Shown: positions 15,628 to 25,735 of the stretch, piece after piece | How the letters are laid out: each line of letters begins with the position of its first letter | How positions within the stretch are numbered: the stretch's first letter is position 1 | Assembly: GCF_016461825.1 (NCBI RefSeq) | Contig: NZ_JAEMNU010000029.1 | Coordinates: forward strand, 11,200-46,410 | Reading direction: 5' to 3' | Source of the DNA: Rugamonas violacea | GTDB lineage: Bacteria > Pseudomonadota > Gammaproteobacteria > Burkholderiales > Burkholderiaceae_D | DNA length: 35,211 nucleotides | Notes under the pieces: generated by a model | What the model was told of the DNA's origin: nothing | Seen by the model: the letters and a program-made list of their open reading frames with translations, nothing else | Database searches by the model: none | Translations under genes and position numbers: made by a program

Positions 15628-17043
15628 ATGAAACCTATGCGCCACACCATGTCCAAGATTCTCAAGTTCACCCAGTTCTCCGTGCGGGATCTGCTGGTGA
15701 CCGCCGGCCCGACCATTTTGTTGATCGGCGCCATCTGCCTGCTGGCCTATTTCGTCGTCGATCCGGCGCCGCCGCGCAAGGTCAGCCTGTCGACCGGGCA
15801 GGAGAACGGCGCCTACGAGGAGTTCGGCAAGAAGTACGCCGCCGTGCTGGCCAAGCACGGCGTCAAGGTGGCGCTGCAGCCGTCGCAGGGCTCGCAGGAA
15901 AATTTGCAGCGGCTCAAACAGGGCCAGGTCGACATCGCCTTCGTGCAGAGCGGTTCCACCGACGAGGCCGCCGCCGAGCGCGAGGGCCTGGTCTCGCTGG
16001 GCAGCCTGTTCACCGAGCCGGTCTGGCTGTTCCTGCGCGAACCGCAGGGCAAGGGCAGGCACAAGCAGCCGGAGATCACCGAGCTGAGCCAGTTGAAGGG
16101 CAAGCGCATCAACCTGGGGCCGGAGGGCGCCGGCGCGCCGCGCCTGTTCAAGCAACTGCTGTCGCTGAACGGCGTCGAGCCGGGCGACCTGACCACCAGC
16201 TCGCTGGGCAACACCGCCGCCACTGTCGAATTGCTCGAGGGCCGCATCGACGGCCTGGTGTTCAGCTCGGCGCCGGAGGCGCCGCTGATCCAGATGCTGC
16301 TGCAAACGCCGGGCATCCGCCTGTTCGACTTCGCCCAGGCCGAGGCTTACGCCCGCAAGCTGCCCTTCCTGACGCACGTGGTGCTGCCGCGCGGCATCGT
16401 CGACTTCGGCCGCGACCTGCCGGCCAAGGAATACCACCTGATCGCCCCGACCGCCACGCTGGTGGCGCGCGAGGACCTGCATCCGGCCCTGGTCGACCTG
16501 TTCGTGCAGGCGGCCAGCTCGATCCACGGCGGCGCCGGCTGGTTCCAGCAGCAGGGCCAGTTCCCCTCGGCGCGCTATACGGAGATTCCGGTCGCCGCCG
16601 GGGCGGCCAAGTTCTACAAGGACGGCGCGCCCTTCCTGCAACGCTATATGAGTTTCTGGCTGGCCAATTTCTTCGACCGCATGTGGGTGTTGGTGGTGGC
16701 GCTGGGCGCGCTGATCCTGCCGCTGTCGAAGGTGGTGCCGCCGCTGTACGTGTGGCGCATTCGTTCGCGCGTCTATCGCTGGTACGGCCAGTTGCGCACC
16801 GTCGAGCAGGCTTTGGAGGAGGCGCCGGCCGAGCGGCGCCAGGAGATCTACGCCGTGCAGTTGCAGCGGCTGAACGAGATCGAGGAGCTGGTCAACCAGA
16901 TCTCGATCCCGCTGTCGTTCGCCGCCGGCCTGTATGGCTTGCGCAGCCACATCAATTTCGTGCGCCAGCGCGTGCTCAGCCTGATCGGCGGGGAGGGCGG
17001 GACGGCGTTGCCCAGCCAGCTTGAGGGAGCGCCGCTGAGCTGA
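15628..17043 (+). CDS. TAXI-family (TRAP-associated) solute-binding protein with membrane anchors
   Basis: A 471-residue protein. After an N-terminal membrane segment (about 23-42, TAGPTILLIGAICLLAYFVV) comes a TAXI periplasmic binding domain: RKVSLSTGQENGAYEEFGKK, then LQRLKQGQVDIAFVQSG, INLGPEGAGAPRLFKQLL and ATVELLEGRIDGLVFS. A second membrane segment follows (about 352-372, VLVVALGALILPLSKVVPPL) and then a basic, helical C-terminal part. No TRAP membrane subunit is encoded nearby, so it may serve a distant permease or sense a ligand instead. ATG 15628 is chosen over 15637 and 15649; none has a clear ribosome site. The ligand is unknown. Confidence 0.85.
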   Translation: MKPMRHTMSKILKFTQFSVRDLLVTAGPTILLIGAICLLAYFVVDPAPPRKVSLSTGQENGAYEEFGKKYAAVLAKHGVKVALQPSQGSQENLQRLKQGQVDIAFVQSGSTDEAAAEREGLVSLGSLFTEPVWLFLREPQGKGRHKQPEITELSQLKGKRINLGPEGAGAPRLFKQLLSLNGVEPGDLTTSSLGNTAATVELLEGRIDGLVFSSAPEAPLIQMLLQTPGIRLFDFAQAEAYARKLPFLTHVVLPRGIVDFGRDLPAKEYHLIAPTATLVAREDLHPALVDLFVQAASSIHGGAGWFQQQGQFPSARYTEIPVAAGAAKFYKDGAPFLQRYMSFWLANFFDRMWVLVVALGALILPLSKVVPPLYVWRIRSRVYRWYGQLRTVEQALEEAPAERRQEIYAVQLQRLNEIEELVNQISIPLSFAAGLYGLRSHINFVRQRVLSLIGGEGGTALPSQLEGAPLS

Positions 17044-17047
17044 GGAG

Positions 17048-17133
17048 ACCCACAGGCGCAAGCTGGGGTCGGACCCCCGGGGGTCCGACCCCGGCTGTTT
17101 GCCCTTGGGTGGTTTTGGAGCCGCCGGCGTCTT
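17048..17133. repeat. Palindromic dispersed element, copy 2 (86 bp)
   Basis: The core is a perfect 28-bp palindrome without a loop (17065-17092; arms GGGGTCGGACCCCC and its complement), extended by AGC/GCT with one T:G wobble. The left arm is ACCCACAGGCGCAAGC; the right arm contains GGGTGGTT and ends CCGGCGTCTT. It lies between the TAXI gene and the convergent rhodanese gene, ending three bases before the rhodanese stop codon. Confidence 0.8.
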
Positions 17134-17136
17134 AAC

Positions 17137-17595
17137 TCAGGCGCCCAGCCAGGGCAAGCCGGCTTGGCACCAGCCGCCTAGGGATTTGCGGTGGCCGGCG
17201 GCGTCCTTGTCGCCCTCGAAGCCTTCCAGGATGTCGAAGCAATGCTGGAAGCCCTGCTCGGTGGCCAGTTTGGCGGCGTGGCGCGAGCGCACCCCCGAGC
17301 GGCATAGAAACAACAACACCTGTTGTTTGTTCGCGATCGCGCTCAATTGCGGTGCGAAATCGGGATTCGGCACGCCGCCCGGATAGGTGCTCCACTGCAC
17401 CGCACCGTGTTGGGCGTCGGGAATGGCGACCCGGCCGACCCAGTCGCGCTCGGCATTGGTGCGCACGTCGATCAGCTTGACGCCGGCGTCGGCCTCGAGC
17501 AAGGCCCAGGCCTCCTGCGGCGTGACGGCGCCGGCATAGGGCCACCCCTGGTTGCGTTCGCGGGCGACGGACAGAATGTTGTCGATGTTGCTCAT
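17137..17595 (-). CDS. Single-domain rhodanese-like protein
   Basis: A 152-residue cytoplasmic protein with one rhodanese domain. The key parts are VTPQEAWALLEADAGVKLID, the CDC25-like entry VRTNAERDWVGRV and the catalytic loop LCRSGVRS with cysteine 98, which would carry the persulfide. The CRSGxRS loop is a common active form for sulfur transfer. The start at 17595 (MSNIDNIL) is followed by a normal N-terminal helix; upstream in-frame residues are not family-like. Its promoter region faces the glnA control region, so the two genes are divergent. Confidence 0.9.
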   Translation of the reverse strand: MSNIDNILSVARERNQGWPYAGAVTPQEAWALLEADAGVKLIDVRTNAERDWVGRVAIPDAQHGAVQWSTYPGGVPNPDFAPQLSAIANKQQVLLFLCRSGVRSRHAAKLATEQGFQHCFDILEGFEGDKDAAGHRKSLGGWCQAGLPWLGA

Positions 17596-17656
17596 GTGAT
17601 GTTCCAGAAGGGAGATTGAGTTTATTATAGGGCCCGGATCGCGCTCCTGCGGCGCG

Positions 17657-17741
17657 CGCACCAAACAGATGCAAAATCCTTCGATTTTCCAAAATCGCAC
17701 AAAAAAGGTGCGGTTTTGTGTAAATGCACCGGAATAGTGCG
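17657..17741. promoter_or_regulatory. Three NtrC-like binding sites upstream of glnA
   Basis: Three 17-bp sites of the form YGCAC-N7-RTGCR occur: CGCACCAAACAGATGCA (17657-17673), CGCACAAAAAAGGTGCG (17696-17712) and TGCACCGGAATAGTGCG (17725-17741). They approximate the NtrC consensus TGCAC-N7-GTGCA. They lie about 107-190 bases upstream of the -24 box, the usual enhancer position. The rhodanese gene starts upstream at 17595. Confidence 0.75.
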
Positions 17742-17847
17742 TCATTGATGCGGCGCAAGCGAGCGTGGTTTGGCTGCTCGGAGGATTTTAGAATCTTTTG
17801 TCGACACGATCAAAGCGGGATTTGTTCGCAAGGGCCGATTTTAATCC

Positions 17848-17863
17848 TGGCACGGTTTCTGCT
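17848..17863 (+). promoter_or_regulatory. Sigma-54 (-24/-12) promoter of glnA
   Basis: TGGCACGGTTTCTGCT fits the sigma-54 pattern TGGCAC-N5-TTGC except for one base in the -12 box. The GG and GC doublets are exactly 12 bases apart. The transcript would start near 17873, about 95 bases before glnA. Confidence 0.85.
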
Positions 17864-17966
17864 TAAAGTCCTTATGAGTTTCGGTCGCACGCAACATGGG
17901 GACGTGCAGCAGTATCCGCGCAGAACAGTTGGTCGGCTCACCCACACCCTCATCTAGGAGAAACGC

Positions 17967-19382
17967 ATGGCAATGACAGCCGCTGAAGTATTGAAAATGG
18001 TAGTAGACAACGAAGTCAAATTTGTGGATTTCCGTTTTGCCGATACCCGTGGTAAAGAACAGCACGTCACCGTGCCGGTATCGCACTTCGATATGGACAA
18101 GTTCGAGTCGGGCCATGCCTTCGACGGTTCCTCGATCGCCGGCTGGAAGGGTATCGAAGCGTCGGACATGATCCTGCTGCCGGACCCGAACACCGCCAAC
18201 ATCGATCCGTTCATGGAAGAGACCACCCTGTTCATGCAGTGCGACGTGATCGAACCGTCGGACGGCAAGGGTTACGACCGCGACCCGCGCTCGATCGCCA
18301 AGCGCGCCGAAGCCTACCTGAAATCGTCGGGCATGGGCGACACCGCCTTCTTCGGCCCCGAGCCGGAATTCTTCATCTTCGACAGCGTGCGCTGGAAGAT
18401 CGACATGTCCGGTTGCTTCGTCAAGATCGATTCGGACGAAGCCTCCTGGTCGACCGACAAGCAAAGCGAAGGCGGCAACAGCGGCCATCGTCCTAGCGTC
18501 AAGGGCGGCTACTTCCCGGTGCCACCGGTCGACAGTTTCCAGGACATGCGTTCGGAAATGTGCCTGATCCTCGAATCGCTGGGCATCCCGGTCGAAGTGC
18601 ACCACCACGAAGTGGCCGGCGCCGGCCAGAACGAAATCGGCACCCGCTTCTCGACCCTGGTCGAGCGCGCCGACTGGACGCAGAACATGAAGTACGTGAT
18701 CTGGAACGTCGCCCACAGCTACGGCAAGACCGCCACCTTCATGCCCAAGCCCATCGTTGGCGACAACGGTTCCGGCATGCACGTGCACCAGTCGATCTGG
18801 AAGGACGGCGTCAACCTGTTCGCCGGCGACGGCTATGCCGGCCTGTCCGACACCGCGCTGTACTACATCGGCGGCATCATCAAGCACGCCAAGGCGCTCA
18901 ACGCGATCACCAACCCGGGCACCAACTCGTACAAGCGCCTGGTTCCCGGCTACGAAGCACCGGTCAAGCTGGCCTACTCGGCGCGCAACCGTTCCGCCTC
19001 GATCCGCATCCCGCACGTCGCCAATCCAAAAGGCCGCCGTATCGAGACGCGTTTCCCGGACCCGCTGGCCAACGTCTACCTGTGCTTCTCCGCGCTGCTG
19101 ATGGCCGGCCTGGACGGTATCGCCAACAAGATCCATCCGGGCGAAGCCGCCTCGAAGGATCTGTACCATCTGCCGCCGGAAGAAGACGCGCTGATCCCGA
19201 CCGTCTGCGCCTCGCTGGAAGAAGCGCTCGACGCCCTGGACAAGGACCGCGAGTTCCTGACCCGTGGCGGCGTGTTCAGCAATTCGATGATCGATGCCTA
19301 CATCGAACTGAAAATGCAGGACGTGCAACGCATGCGCATGACCACCCATCCGGTCGAGTTCGACATGTACTACTCGCTGTAA
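17967..19382 (+). CDS. glnA: Glutamine synthetase, type I
   Basis: A 471-residue cytoplasmic enzyme forming dodecamers that makes glutamine from glutamate, ammonia and ATP. It has the beta-grasp start [15 protein letters not shown], the [16 protein letters not shown] loop, the metal ligands in [12 protein letters not shown] and [17 protein letters not shown], the ATP-site [16 protein letters not shown] and the NRSASIRIP arginine region. Tyrosine 400 in DLYHLPPEE matches the adenylylation site of the GSI-beta enzymes, so control by GlnE is expected. The start at 17967 has AGGAGA upstream. Transcription from a sigma-54 promoter with NtrC-like sites is predicted. A terminator follows directly. 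Confidence 0.97.
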   Translation: MAMTAAEVLKMVVDNEVKFVDFRFADTRGKEQHVTVPVSHFDMDKFESGHAFDGSSIAGWKGIEASDMILLPDPNTANIDPFMEETTLFMQCDVIEPSDGKGYDRDPRSIAKRAEAYLKSSGMGDTAFFGPEPEFFIFDSVRWKIDMSGCFVKIDSDEASWSTDKQSEGGNSGHRPSVKGGYFPVPPVDSFQDMRSEMCLILESLGIPVEVHHHEVAGAGQNEIGTRFSTLVERADWTQNMKYVIWNVAHSYGKTATFMPKPIVGDNGSGMHVHQSIWKDGVNLFAGDGYAGLSDTALYYIGGIIKHAKALNAITNPGTNSYKRLVPGYEAPVKLAYSARNRSASIRIPHVANPKGRRIETRFPDPLANVYLCFSALLMAGLDGIANKIHPGEAASKDLYHLPPEEDALIPTVCASLEEALDALDKDREFLTRGGVFSNSMIDAYIELKMQDVQRMRMTTHPVEFDMYYSL

Positions 19383-19424
19383 TGGCGACGCCGTCCGCCA
19401 GCGGGCGGCGCGGGTAGCAGCAAG

Positions 19425-19462
19425 ACGCGGGGACGGCCTAGGCTTTCCCCGCGTTTTCTTTT
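19425..19462 (+). terminator. Rho-independent terminator of glnA
   Basis: ACGCGGGGA (19425-19433) pairs with TCCCCGCGT (19446-19454) across 12 bases, followed by TTTCTTTT. It separates glnA from the DUF4124-ntrBC genes. Confidence 0.85.
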
Positions 19463-19507
19463 GGATGTTGTATATTCGGGATCGACTGATTTACTTACGG
19501 ATGGGGA

Positions 19508-20095
19508 ATGAGCACTCGCTTTAACCGCCGCCCGCGCGCGGCACCGAATGTGGCAACGACGCGCTATCTGCCGGCCGCGCCGACTCTGCCGGCCTGGCCG
19601 GCTGTGCTGGCTGTGCTGGCTGCGCTGGCTGTGCCGGCGGCGCCGGCGCGGGCCGACAGCGTCATCTATAAATGCGTCGACTCTGCCGGCCGCGTCGAAT
19701 TCACCGACAACCGCCGTGGCCCGCACTGCAAGGTGCTCGACGTGCCGGGCGCGATGTCGAGCCCGCAGCCGGCCCGGCGGCCGCAGGCCGGGCCGCCGCG
19801 CGCGGCCGGCGCCTCGGCCGCGCCGGCCGCGCCCTCCGACTTTCCCCGCGTCGACGGCGCCGAGCAGCGCGCCCGCGACGCCGACCGGCGCGCCATCCTG
19901 GACGCCGAGCTGAGGATAGAACAACAAAAGCTGAACGAGCTGCGCGGCGAGTTCAACAACGGCGCGCCGGAACGCCGTGGCGACGAGCGCAACTACGCCA
20001 AATACCAGGACCGGGTGGCGACGCTGAAGGATGGCATCAGCCGCTCGGAAAAGAATGTGGAAGCCTTGAAACGCGAGATCGCGAACATCCGATGA
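19508..20095 (+). CDS. DUF4124 protein with signal peptide and coiled coil
   Basis: A 195-residue secreted or periplasmic protein. The basic N-terminus and the Ala/Leu-rich stretch PAVLAVLAALAVPAAPARAD form a signal peptide, with cleavage likely after ARA near residue 49. The DUF4124 core follows (VIYKCVDSAGRVEFTDN, then GPHCKVL, with two cysteines that could pair). After an Ala/Pro linker, the last 90 residues (RDADRRAILDAELRIEQQKLNE and onward) form a charged coiled coil. The start at 19508 has GGGGA upstream. The stop overlaps the ntrB start as ATGA, so the genes are translationally coupled. No function is known; it appears to be a passenger in the nitrogen operon. Confidence 0.8.
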   Translation: MSTRFNRRPRAAPNVATTRYLPAAPTLPAWPAVLAVLAALAVPAAPARADSVIYKCVDSAGRVEFTDNRRGPHCKVLDVPGAMSSPQPARRPQAGPPRAAGASAAPAAPSDFPRVDGAEQRARDADRRAILDAELRIEQQKLNELRGEFNNGAPERRGDERNYAKYQDRVATLKDGISRSEKNVEALKREIANIR

Positions 20096-21183
20096 GCCCC
20101 GCCTCCAGCCACACCATCCGTCCGCCGGCGCTGGCCGGCCTTGAACTGCTGGCCTCGGCCGTGGTGCTGGTCGACGCCGACGGCACCATCGCCTACGCCA
20201 ACGCCGCCGCCGAGAACCTGCTGGAGAGCTCGCTCAAGGCGCTCTCGCGGCTGACGCTGGCGGCGCAGTTCCTCAACCCGGAGGAGCTCGACAACATCTG
20301 CGCCCAGGCGCGCCAGCACAAGTTCGCCGACCTGCGCCAGGACCTGACCCTGGAGCGCGCCGGGCGCGACCCGCTGCACGTGCACAGCATCGTCTCGGCG
20401 CTCGACGAGCCGGCCGGCCACGTGCTGATCGAGCTGCGCGAGCATCTGCAGCACCTCAAGCTGGACCGCGAGGAGCGCATCCTCGACCAGAGCCAGGTCA
20501 ACAAGGAGCTGATCCGCAACCTGGCGCACGAGATCAAGAACCCGCTGGGCGGCATCCGCGGCGCCGCCCAGCTGCTCGAAATGGAGCTGCCGCCGCTGCA
20601 CCTGGGCCAGTTGCGCGAGTACACCCAGGTCATCATCAAGGAGGCCGACCGCCTGCAGACCCTGGTCGACCGCCTGCTGGCGCCGCACCGCCGGCCGCAC
20701 ATCGTCGGCGACGTCAACATCCACGAGGTGTGCGAGCGGGTGCGCAGCCTGATCCTGGCCGAGTTCCCCACCGGCCTGACCATCCTGCGCGACTACGACG
20801 CCTCCATCCCCGAGTTCCGCGGCGACAAGGAGCAGCTGATCCAGACCGTGCTCAACATCGCCCACAACGCCGCCCAGGCGCTCTCGGCGCGCATCGAGGC
20901 GGGCGACGCCCAGCTCACTTTCAAGACCCGGGTGGCGCGCCAGGTGACCTTGGCGAAGGTCCGCTACGGCCTGGCATTAGACTTGCATATCATTGACAAT
21001 GGACCGGGCATTGCGCCGCAGATCCGCGACCGCATTTTCTACCCGCTGGTATCCGGACGGGAGGGCGGCAGCGGCCTGGGCTTGACCTTGGCGCAGACCT
21101 TCGTGCAACAGCACATGGGTGTGATCGAGTGCGAAAGCCGGCCTGGATATACGGATTTCCGCATCCTGCTGCCCCTGCCATGA
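20092..21183 (+). CDS. ntrB: Nitrogen regulation sensor kinase NtrB
   Basis: A 363-residue cytoplasmic histidine kinase/phosphatase that controls NtrC in response to PII and nitrogen supply. A PAS domain (LASAVVLVDADGTIAYANAA, about 20-110) comes first, then the phosphorylation helix RNLAHEIKNPLGGIRGAAQL with histidine 146, then the ATPase domain with an N-box (NIAHNAAQALS), a DNGPGI G1 box and GGSGLGLTLAQTFV G2 box. The length matches the GlnL/NtrB family and there is no membrane segment. It starts inside the DUF4124 stop (ATGA) and is followed by ntrC after 68 bases. Control by the DUF4124 gene's own promoter is likely. Confidence 0.96.
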   Translation: MSPASSHTIRPPALAGLELLASAVVLVDADGTIAYANAAAENLLESSLKALSRLTLAAQFLNPEELDNICAQARQHKFADLRQDLTLERAGRDPLHVHSIVSALDEPAGHVLIELREHLQHLKLDREERILDQSQVNKELIRNLAHEIKNPLGGIRGAAQLLEMELPPLHLGQLREYTQVIIKEADRLQTLVDRLLAPHRRPHIVGDVNIHEVCERVRSLILAEFPTGLTILRDYDASIPEFRGDKEQLIQTVLNIAHNAAQALSARIEAGDAQLTFKTRVARQVTLAKVRYGLALDLHIIDNGPGIAPQIRDRIFYPLVSGREGGSGLGLTLAQTFVQQHMGVIECESRPGYTDFRILLPLP

Positions 21184-21251
21184 GCGTGGGCGGCCGGGCC
21201 GGCGCCGAGTCCCTTGATTGAAGATCCATATTGCGGGATAGAGAACCACAC

Positions 21252-22802
<1,551 letters not shown>

Positions 22803-22852
22803 GGCGGCGCGCACGGCGGCGCCCACCGCCGCCGCGCTTTAGAGTAAGCTCT

Positions 22853-22885
22853 TGGCTGACCCCAGCCAGGGGCTTTTCTTTTTTG
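22853..22885 (+). terminator. Possible terminator of ntrC
   Basis: TGGCTG (22853-22858) pairs with CAGCCA (22863-22868) across ACCC; after GGGGC comes a T-rich run to 22885. The short stem and the gap before the T-run keep this tentative. It overlaps the leader of the CorA gene. Confidence 0.45.
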
Positions 22886-22896
22886 ATGGATCGCGT

Positions 22897-23862
22897 ATGT
22901 TGATTAATTGTGTCGCCTACCACGATGGGCAAAAGCTGGCCGATATTCCGGTCGAGGAAATCAGCGACTATCTGCTGCGGCCCGACTGCTTCGTCTGGGT
23001 CGCGCTGCGCGAGGCCGAGCCGGCCGAGCTGTCGGTGATGCAGGAGGAGTTCGGCCTGCACGAGCTGGCCGTCGAGGACGCGCGGCGCGGCCACCAGCGG
23101 CCCAAGATCGAGGAATACGGCGACTCGCTGTTCGTGGTCGTCAAGACGGTCGAGCTGAAGGACGACGAACTGCTGGTGGGCGAGGTCGACATCTTCGTCG
23201 GCAACAACTACGTGCTGTCGGCGCGCAACAACTGCTCGCAGGGCTTCCTTGGCGTGCGCGCCCGCGCCGAACACGAGCCGCAGCTGCTGCGCCAAGGTCC
23301 GGCCTTCGTGCTGTACGCGCTGATGGACGCCGTGGTCGACCGCTACTTCCCGGTGGTCGACGCCTTCGAGAGCGAGCTGGAGCAGATCGAGGAGCGCATC
23401 TTCATCCACGGCTCGCAGCGCGACAACATCGAGCGCTTGTACCAGCTCAAGCGCAAGGTGATGCTATTGCGCCACGCCGTCGCGCCGCTGCTCGACGCCG
23501 TCGGCAAGTTGCACGGCGGCCGCGTGCCGGCGCTGTGCCGCGACACCCAGGAGTACTTCCGCGACGTGCACGACCACCTGCACCGGATCAACGGCACCAT
23601 CGACGCGATCCGCGACACCATCAGCACGGCGATCCAGGTCAACCTGTCGATGGTGGCGATCGACGAGAGCGAGGTCAACAAGCGGCTGGCCGCCTGGGCG
23701 GCGATCTTCGCCATCTGCACCGCCTTCGCCGGCGTGTGGGGCATGAACTTCAAGTTCATGCCCGAGCTGGAGTGGCACTACGGCTACCCGATGGCGGTGG
23801 CGATCATGGTTTCGGTGTGCTGCTACCTGTTCTACCGCTTCAAGCGCTCGGGCTGGTTGTAG
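22897..23862 (+). CDS. CorA-family divalent metal transporter
   Basis: A 321-residue inner-membrane channel protein, most likely carrying Mg2+ (possibly Co2+ or Ni2+). The N-terminal cytoplasmic funnel domain (MLINCVAYHDGQKLADIP onward) has a long helix rich in acid and base residues. Two C-terminal membrane segments follow, AAIFAICTAFAGVWGMN and YPMAVAIMVSVCCYLFYRF, with the GMN signature at 282-284 at the mouth of the pore. The start at 22897 is preferred over an upstream GTG/TTG reading because the CorA N-terminus begins there. The family has several subgroups, so I do not assign corA itself. Confidence 0.93.
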   Translation: MLINCVAYHDGQKLADIPVEEISDYLLRPDCFVWVALREAEPAELSVMQEEFGLHELAVEDARRGHQRPKIEEYGDSLFVVVKTVELKDDELLVGEVDIFVGNNYVLSARNNCSQGFLGVRARAEHEPQLLRQGPAFVLYALMDAVVDRYFPVVDAFESELEQIEERIFIHGSQRDNIERLYQLKRKVMLLRHAVAPLLDAVGKLHGGRVPALCRDTQEYFRDVHDHLHRINGTIDAIRDTISTAIQVNLSMVAIDESEVNKRLAAWAAIFAICTAFAGVWGMNFKFMPELEWHYGYPMAVAIMVSVCCYLFYRFKRSGWL

Positions 23863-23984
23863 CGGCCGCGCAACGCCGGCGTGGCGCATCCGGCGGGCAC
23901 TTTTAATTGCCGACGAAAACGAAAAGCCGCGGCGGCTTGGATGTACAATCGGCTGACGACAGGCGTGCCGGGCGGAGGGGAACG

Positions 23985-25535
23985 ATGAACGACGACATGT
24001 TGTTTGAGGACGAGGACGAGGCCGGCGTCGCCGCGCCGGCCGCTCCGACCTTGGCGCCGTGGCAGGTGCTGATCGTCGACGACGAGCCGTCGGTGCACCA
24101 GGTGACGGAGCTGGTGATGTCCGACTTTGTCTTCGACGGCCGTGGCGTCCATTTCACCGACTGCTACTCGGCGGCCGAGGCGCGCGTCGTGCTGGCGCAA
24201 CCTAACCAGTTCGCCCTGATCCTGCTCGACGTGGTGATGGAGAGCGAGCACGCCGGCCTCGACCTGGTGCGCCACATCCGCGAGGACCTGCGCAACACCA
24301 ATGTGCGCATCGTGCTGCGCACCGGCCAGCCCGGCCAGGCGCCGCAGGAATACGTGATCCGCAGCTACGACATCAACGACTACCGCGAGAAGACCGAGCT
24401 GACCCACGGCAAGCTGAGCACCGTGTTCTATTCGGCGCTGCGCGCCTACCGCGACCTGATGCGCCTGGAGCGCGCCCGCAACGGCCTGCGCCGCTCGATC
24501 GACGCCATCACCCAGGTGTGCGACTCGCACAATTTGCGCAGCTTCTGCTCGTCGGTGCTGGAGCAGGCCAGCGTGCTGCTGGGCCACGACGGCGAGGGCA
24601 TCTGCGCCAGCCGCGTCAACGCCTTCGCCGCCGCCCGCATGGACGGCGGCCTGAAGGTGCTGGCGGTGACCCAGGCCTATGCCGACTGCCAGAGCGAGCA
24701 GCGGCTCGACGAGCTGCCGCCGGCGGTGCGCGAGGCCTTCGCGCGCTGCATGCGCGAGCAGTGCAACCACCACGGCGAGCTGTATTACGTGTGCTACCAC
24801 CGCACCCGCGACGATAGCGAGAGCTTCCTCTACATGGCCTTCTCCGAGCCGATCGGCGTCGAGGAGCACGAGTTGCTGGCGGCGTTCTCGGCCAACGTCG
24901 CCATCACCTACGAGAAGCTGCTGCAGCGCGAGGACAGCGCCGCCACCCAGGACGCCACCGTGGCCATCCTCGGCGAGGCGCTGGAGCGGCGCGGCGCCGC
25001 CGCCGGCCACCACGTGCAGCGGGTCGGCCTGATCGCCGCGCTGCTGGCCGGCGCCGCCGGCCTCAGTCCGGCCGAGGCCGAGCAACTGCGGCTGGCCGCG
25101 CCGCTGCACGACTGCGGCTACGCCGGCTTGCCGGACGCCGTGCTGCACGAAGCGGGGCCGCTGTCGCCGGCGCAGTGGGCGCTGATGCGCCGCCACTGCG
25201 AGACGGGCCGCGCCATGCTGGCGCGCTCGGCGCGGCCGGTGCTGCAACTGGCCGCCAGCATCGCCCACGAGCACCACGAGCGCTGGGACGGCGGCGGTTA
25301 TCCGCGCGGCTTGGCGGGACAGGAGATCAGCCTGGCCGGGCGCATCGTCGCGCTGGCCGACTGCGTCGACGCGATGGTCAGTTCGCGGCCGCACCGCCCG
25401 GCGGCGACGCTGGAGCAGGCGCTGGCCCAGGTGCGCGCCGACAGCGGCACGCGCTTCGCGCCCGACCTGGCGGCCTTGTTGCTGCAACAGGAGGCCGCGC
25501 TGCGCGAGTTGTACCGGCGCCTGCCGCCGGACTAG
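23985..25535 (+). CDS. Response regulator with Rec, DUF3369 and HD-GYP-like output domains
   Basis: A 516-residue cytoplasmic regulator, probably a c-di-GMP phosphodiesterase. The receiver (about 27-150) has VDDE and phosphoacceptor D82 in LILLDVVME. A DUF3369 (GAF-like) sensor region spans about 170-330. The HD-GYP-like domain has HHVQRVGLIA, LHDCGYAGLPDAVL (H375-D376), HEHHERWDGGGYPRGLAG (G438-Y439-P440) and IVALADCVDAM. The lysine of the usual HDIGK is Tyr379 here, so activity may be altered. The start at 23985 has GGAGGGG upstream. No sensor kinase gene lies nearby, so its partner is unknown. A palindromic element follows the stop. Confidence 0.88.
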   Translation: MNDDMLFEDEDEAGVAAPAAPTLAPWQVLIVDDEPSVHQVTELVMSDFVFDGRGVHFTDCYSAAEARVVLAQPNQFALILLDVVMESEHAGLDLVRHIREDLRNTNVRIVLRTGQPGQAPQEYVIRSYDINDYREKTELTHGKLSTVFYSALRAYRDLMRLERARNGLRRSIDAITQVCDSHNLRSFCSSVLEQASVLLGHDGEGICASRVNAFAAARMDGGLKVLAVTQAYADCQSEQRLDELPPAVREAFARCMREQCNHHGELYYVCYHRTRDDSESFLYMAFSEPIGVEEHELLAAFSANVAITYEKLLQREDSAATQDATVAILGEALERRGAAAGHHVQRVGLIAALLAGAAGLSPAEAEQLRLAAPLHDCGYAGLPDAVLHEAGPLSPAQWALMRRHCETGRAMLARSARPVLQLAASIAHEHHERWDGGGYPRGLAGQEISLAGRIVALADCVDAMVSSRPHRPAATLEQALAQVRADSGTRFAPDLAALLLQQEAALRELYRRLPPD

Positions 25536-25568
25536 GCGGGCAGGGGGAGGGCGGCGGGACGCGGGCGA

Positions 25569-25633
25569 AACCCAGCGGCGCAACCCGGCGGCGCAACCCG
25601 GCGGCGCAACCCGGCGGCGCAACCCAGCGGCGC
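25569..25633. repeat. Five tandem copies of a 13-bp unit
   Basis: AACCCRGCGGCGC (R = A or G) repeats five times at 25569, 25582, 25595, 25608 and 25621. The fifth unit is also the left arm of palindromic element copy 3. The outer two units carry A and the three inner ones G. Confidence 0.9.
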
Positions 25634-25708
25634 AACCCTGGGGTCAGACCCCGCGGGGGTCTGACCCCGGCTCTTCGCCGCTGGGTTCGCCAGCGTCCCC
25701 GGCGCCTT
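25621..25708. repeat. Palindromic dispersed element, copy 3 (88 bp)
   Basis: The core stem is GGGGTCAGACCCC (25640-25652), loop GCG, GGGGTCTGACCCC (25656-25668). The outer arms AACCCAGCGGCG (25621-25632) and CGCCGCTGGGTT (25676-25687) form a second perfect stem. The right end is CCGGCGCCTT, as in copy 1. It lies after the HD-GYP gene, in front of the convergent COG2509 gene's terminator. Confidence 0.8.
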
Positions 25709-25735
25709 GAACCACGGCGCACGCACGGTGCCGGC

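Noticed and set aside
12142..17061. A 1639-codon open frame on the minus strand
   Set aside because: It is antisense to the penicillin-binding protein and TAXI genes and its translation is a monotonous mix of His, Arg, Gln, Leu, Ala and Val. Long antisense frames are expected at this GC content, and both sense genes have clear family motifs.
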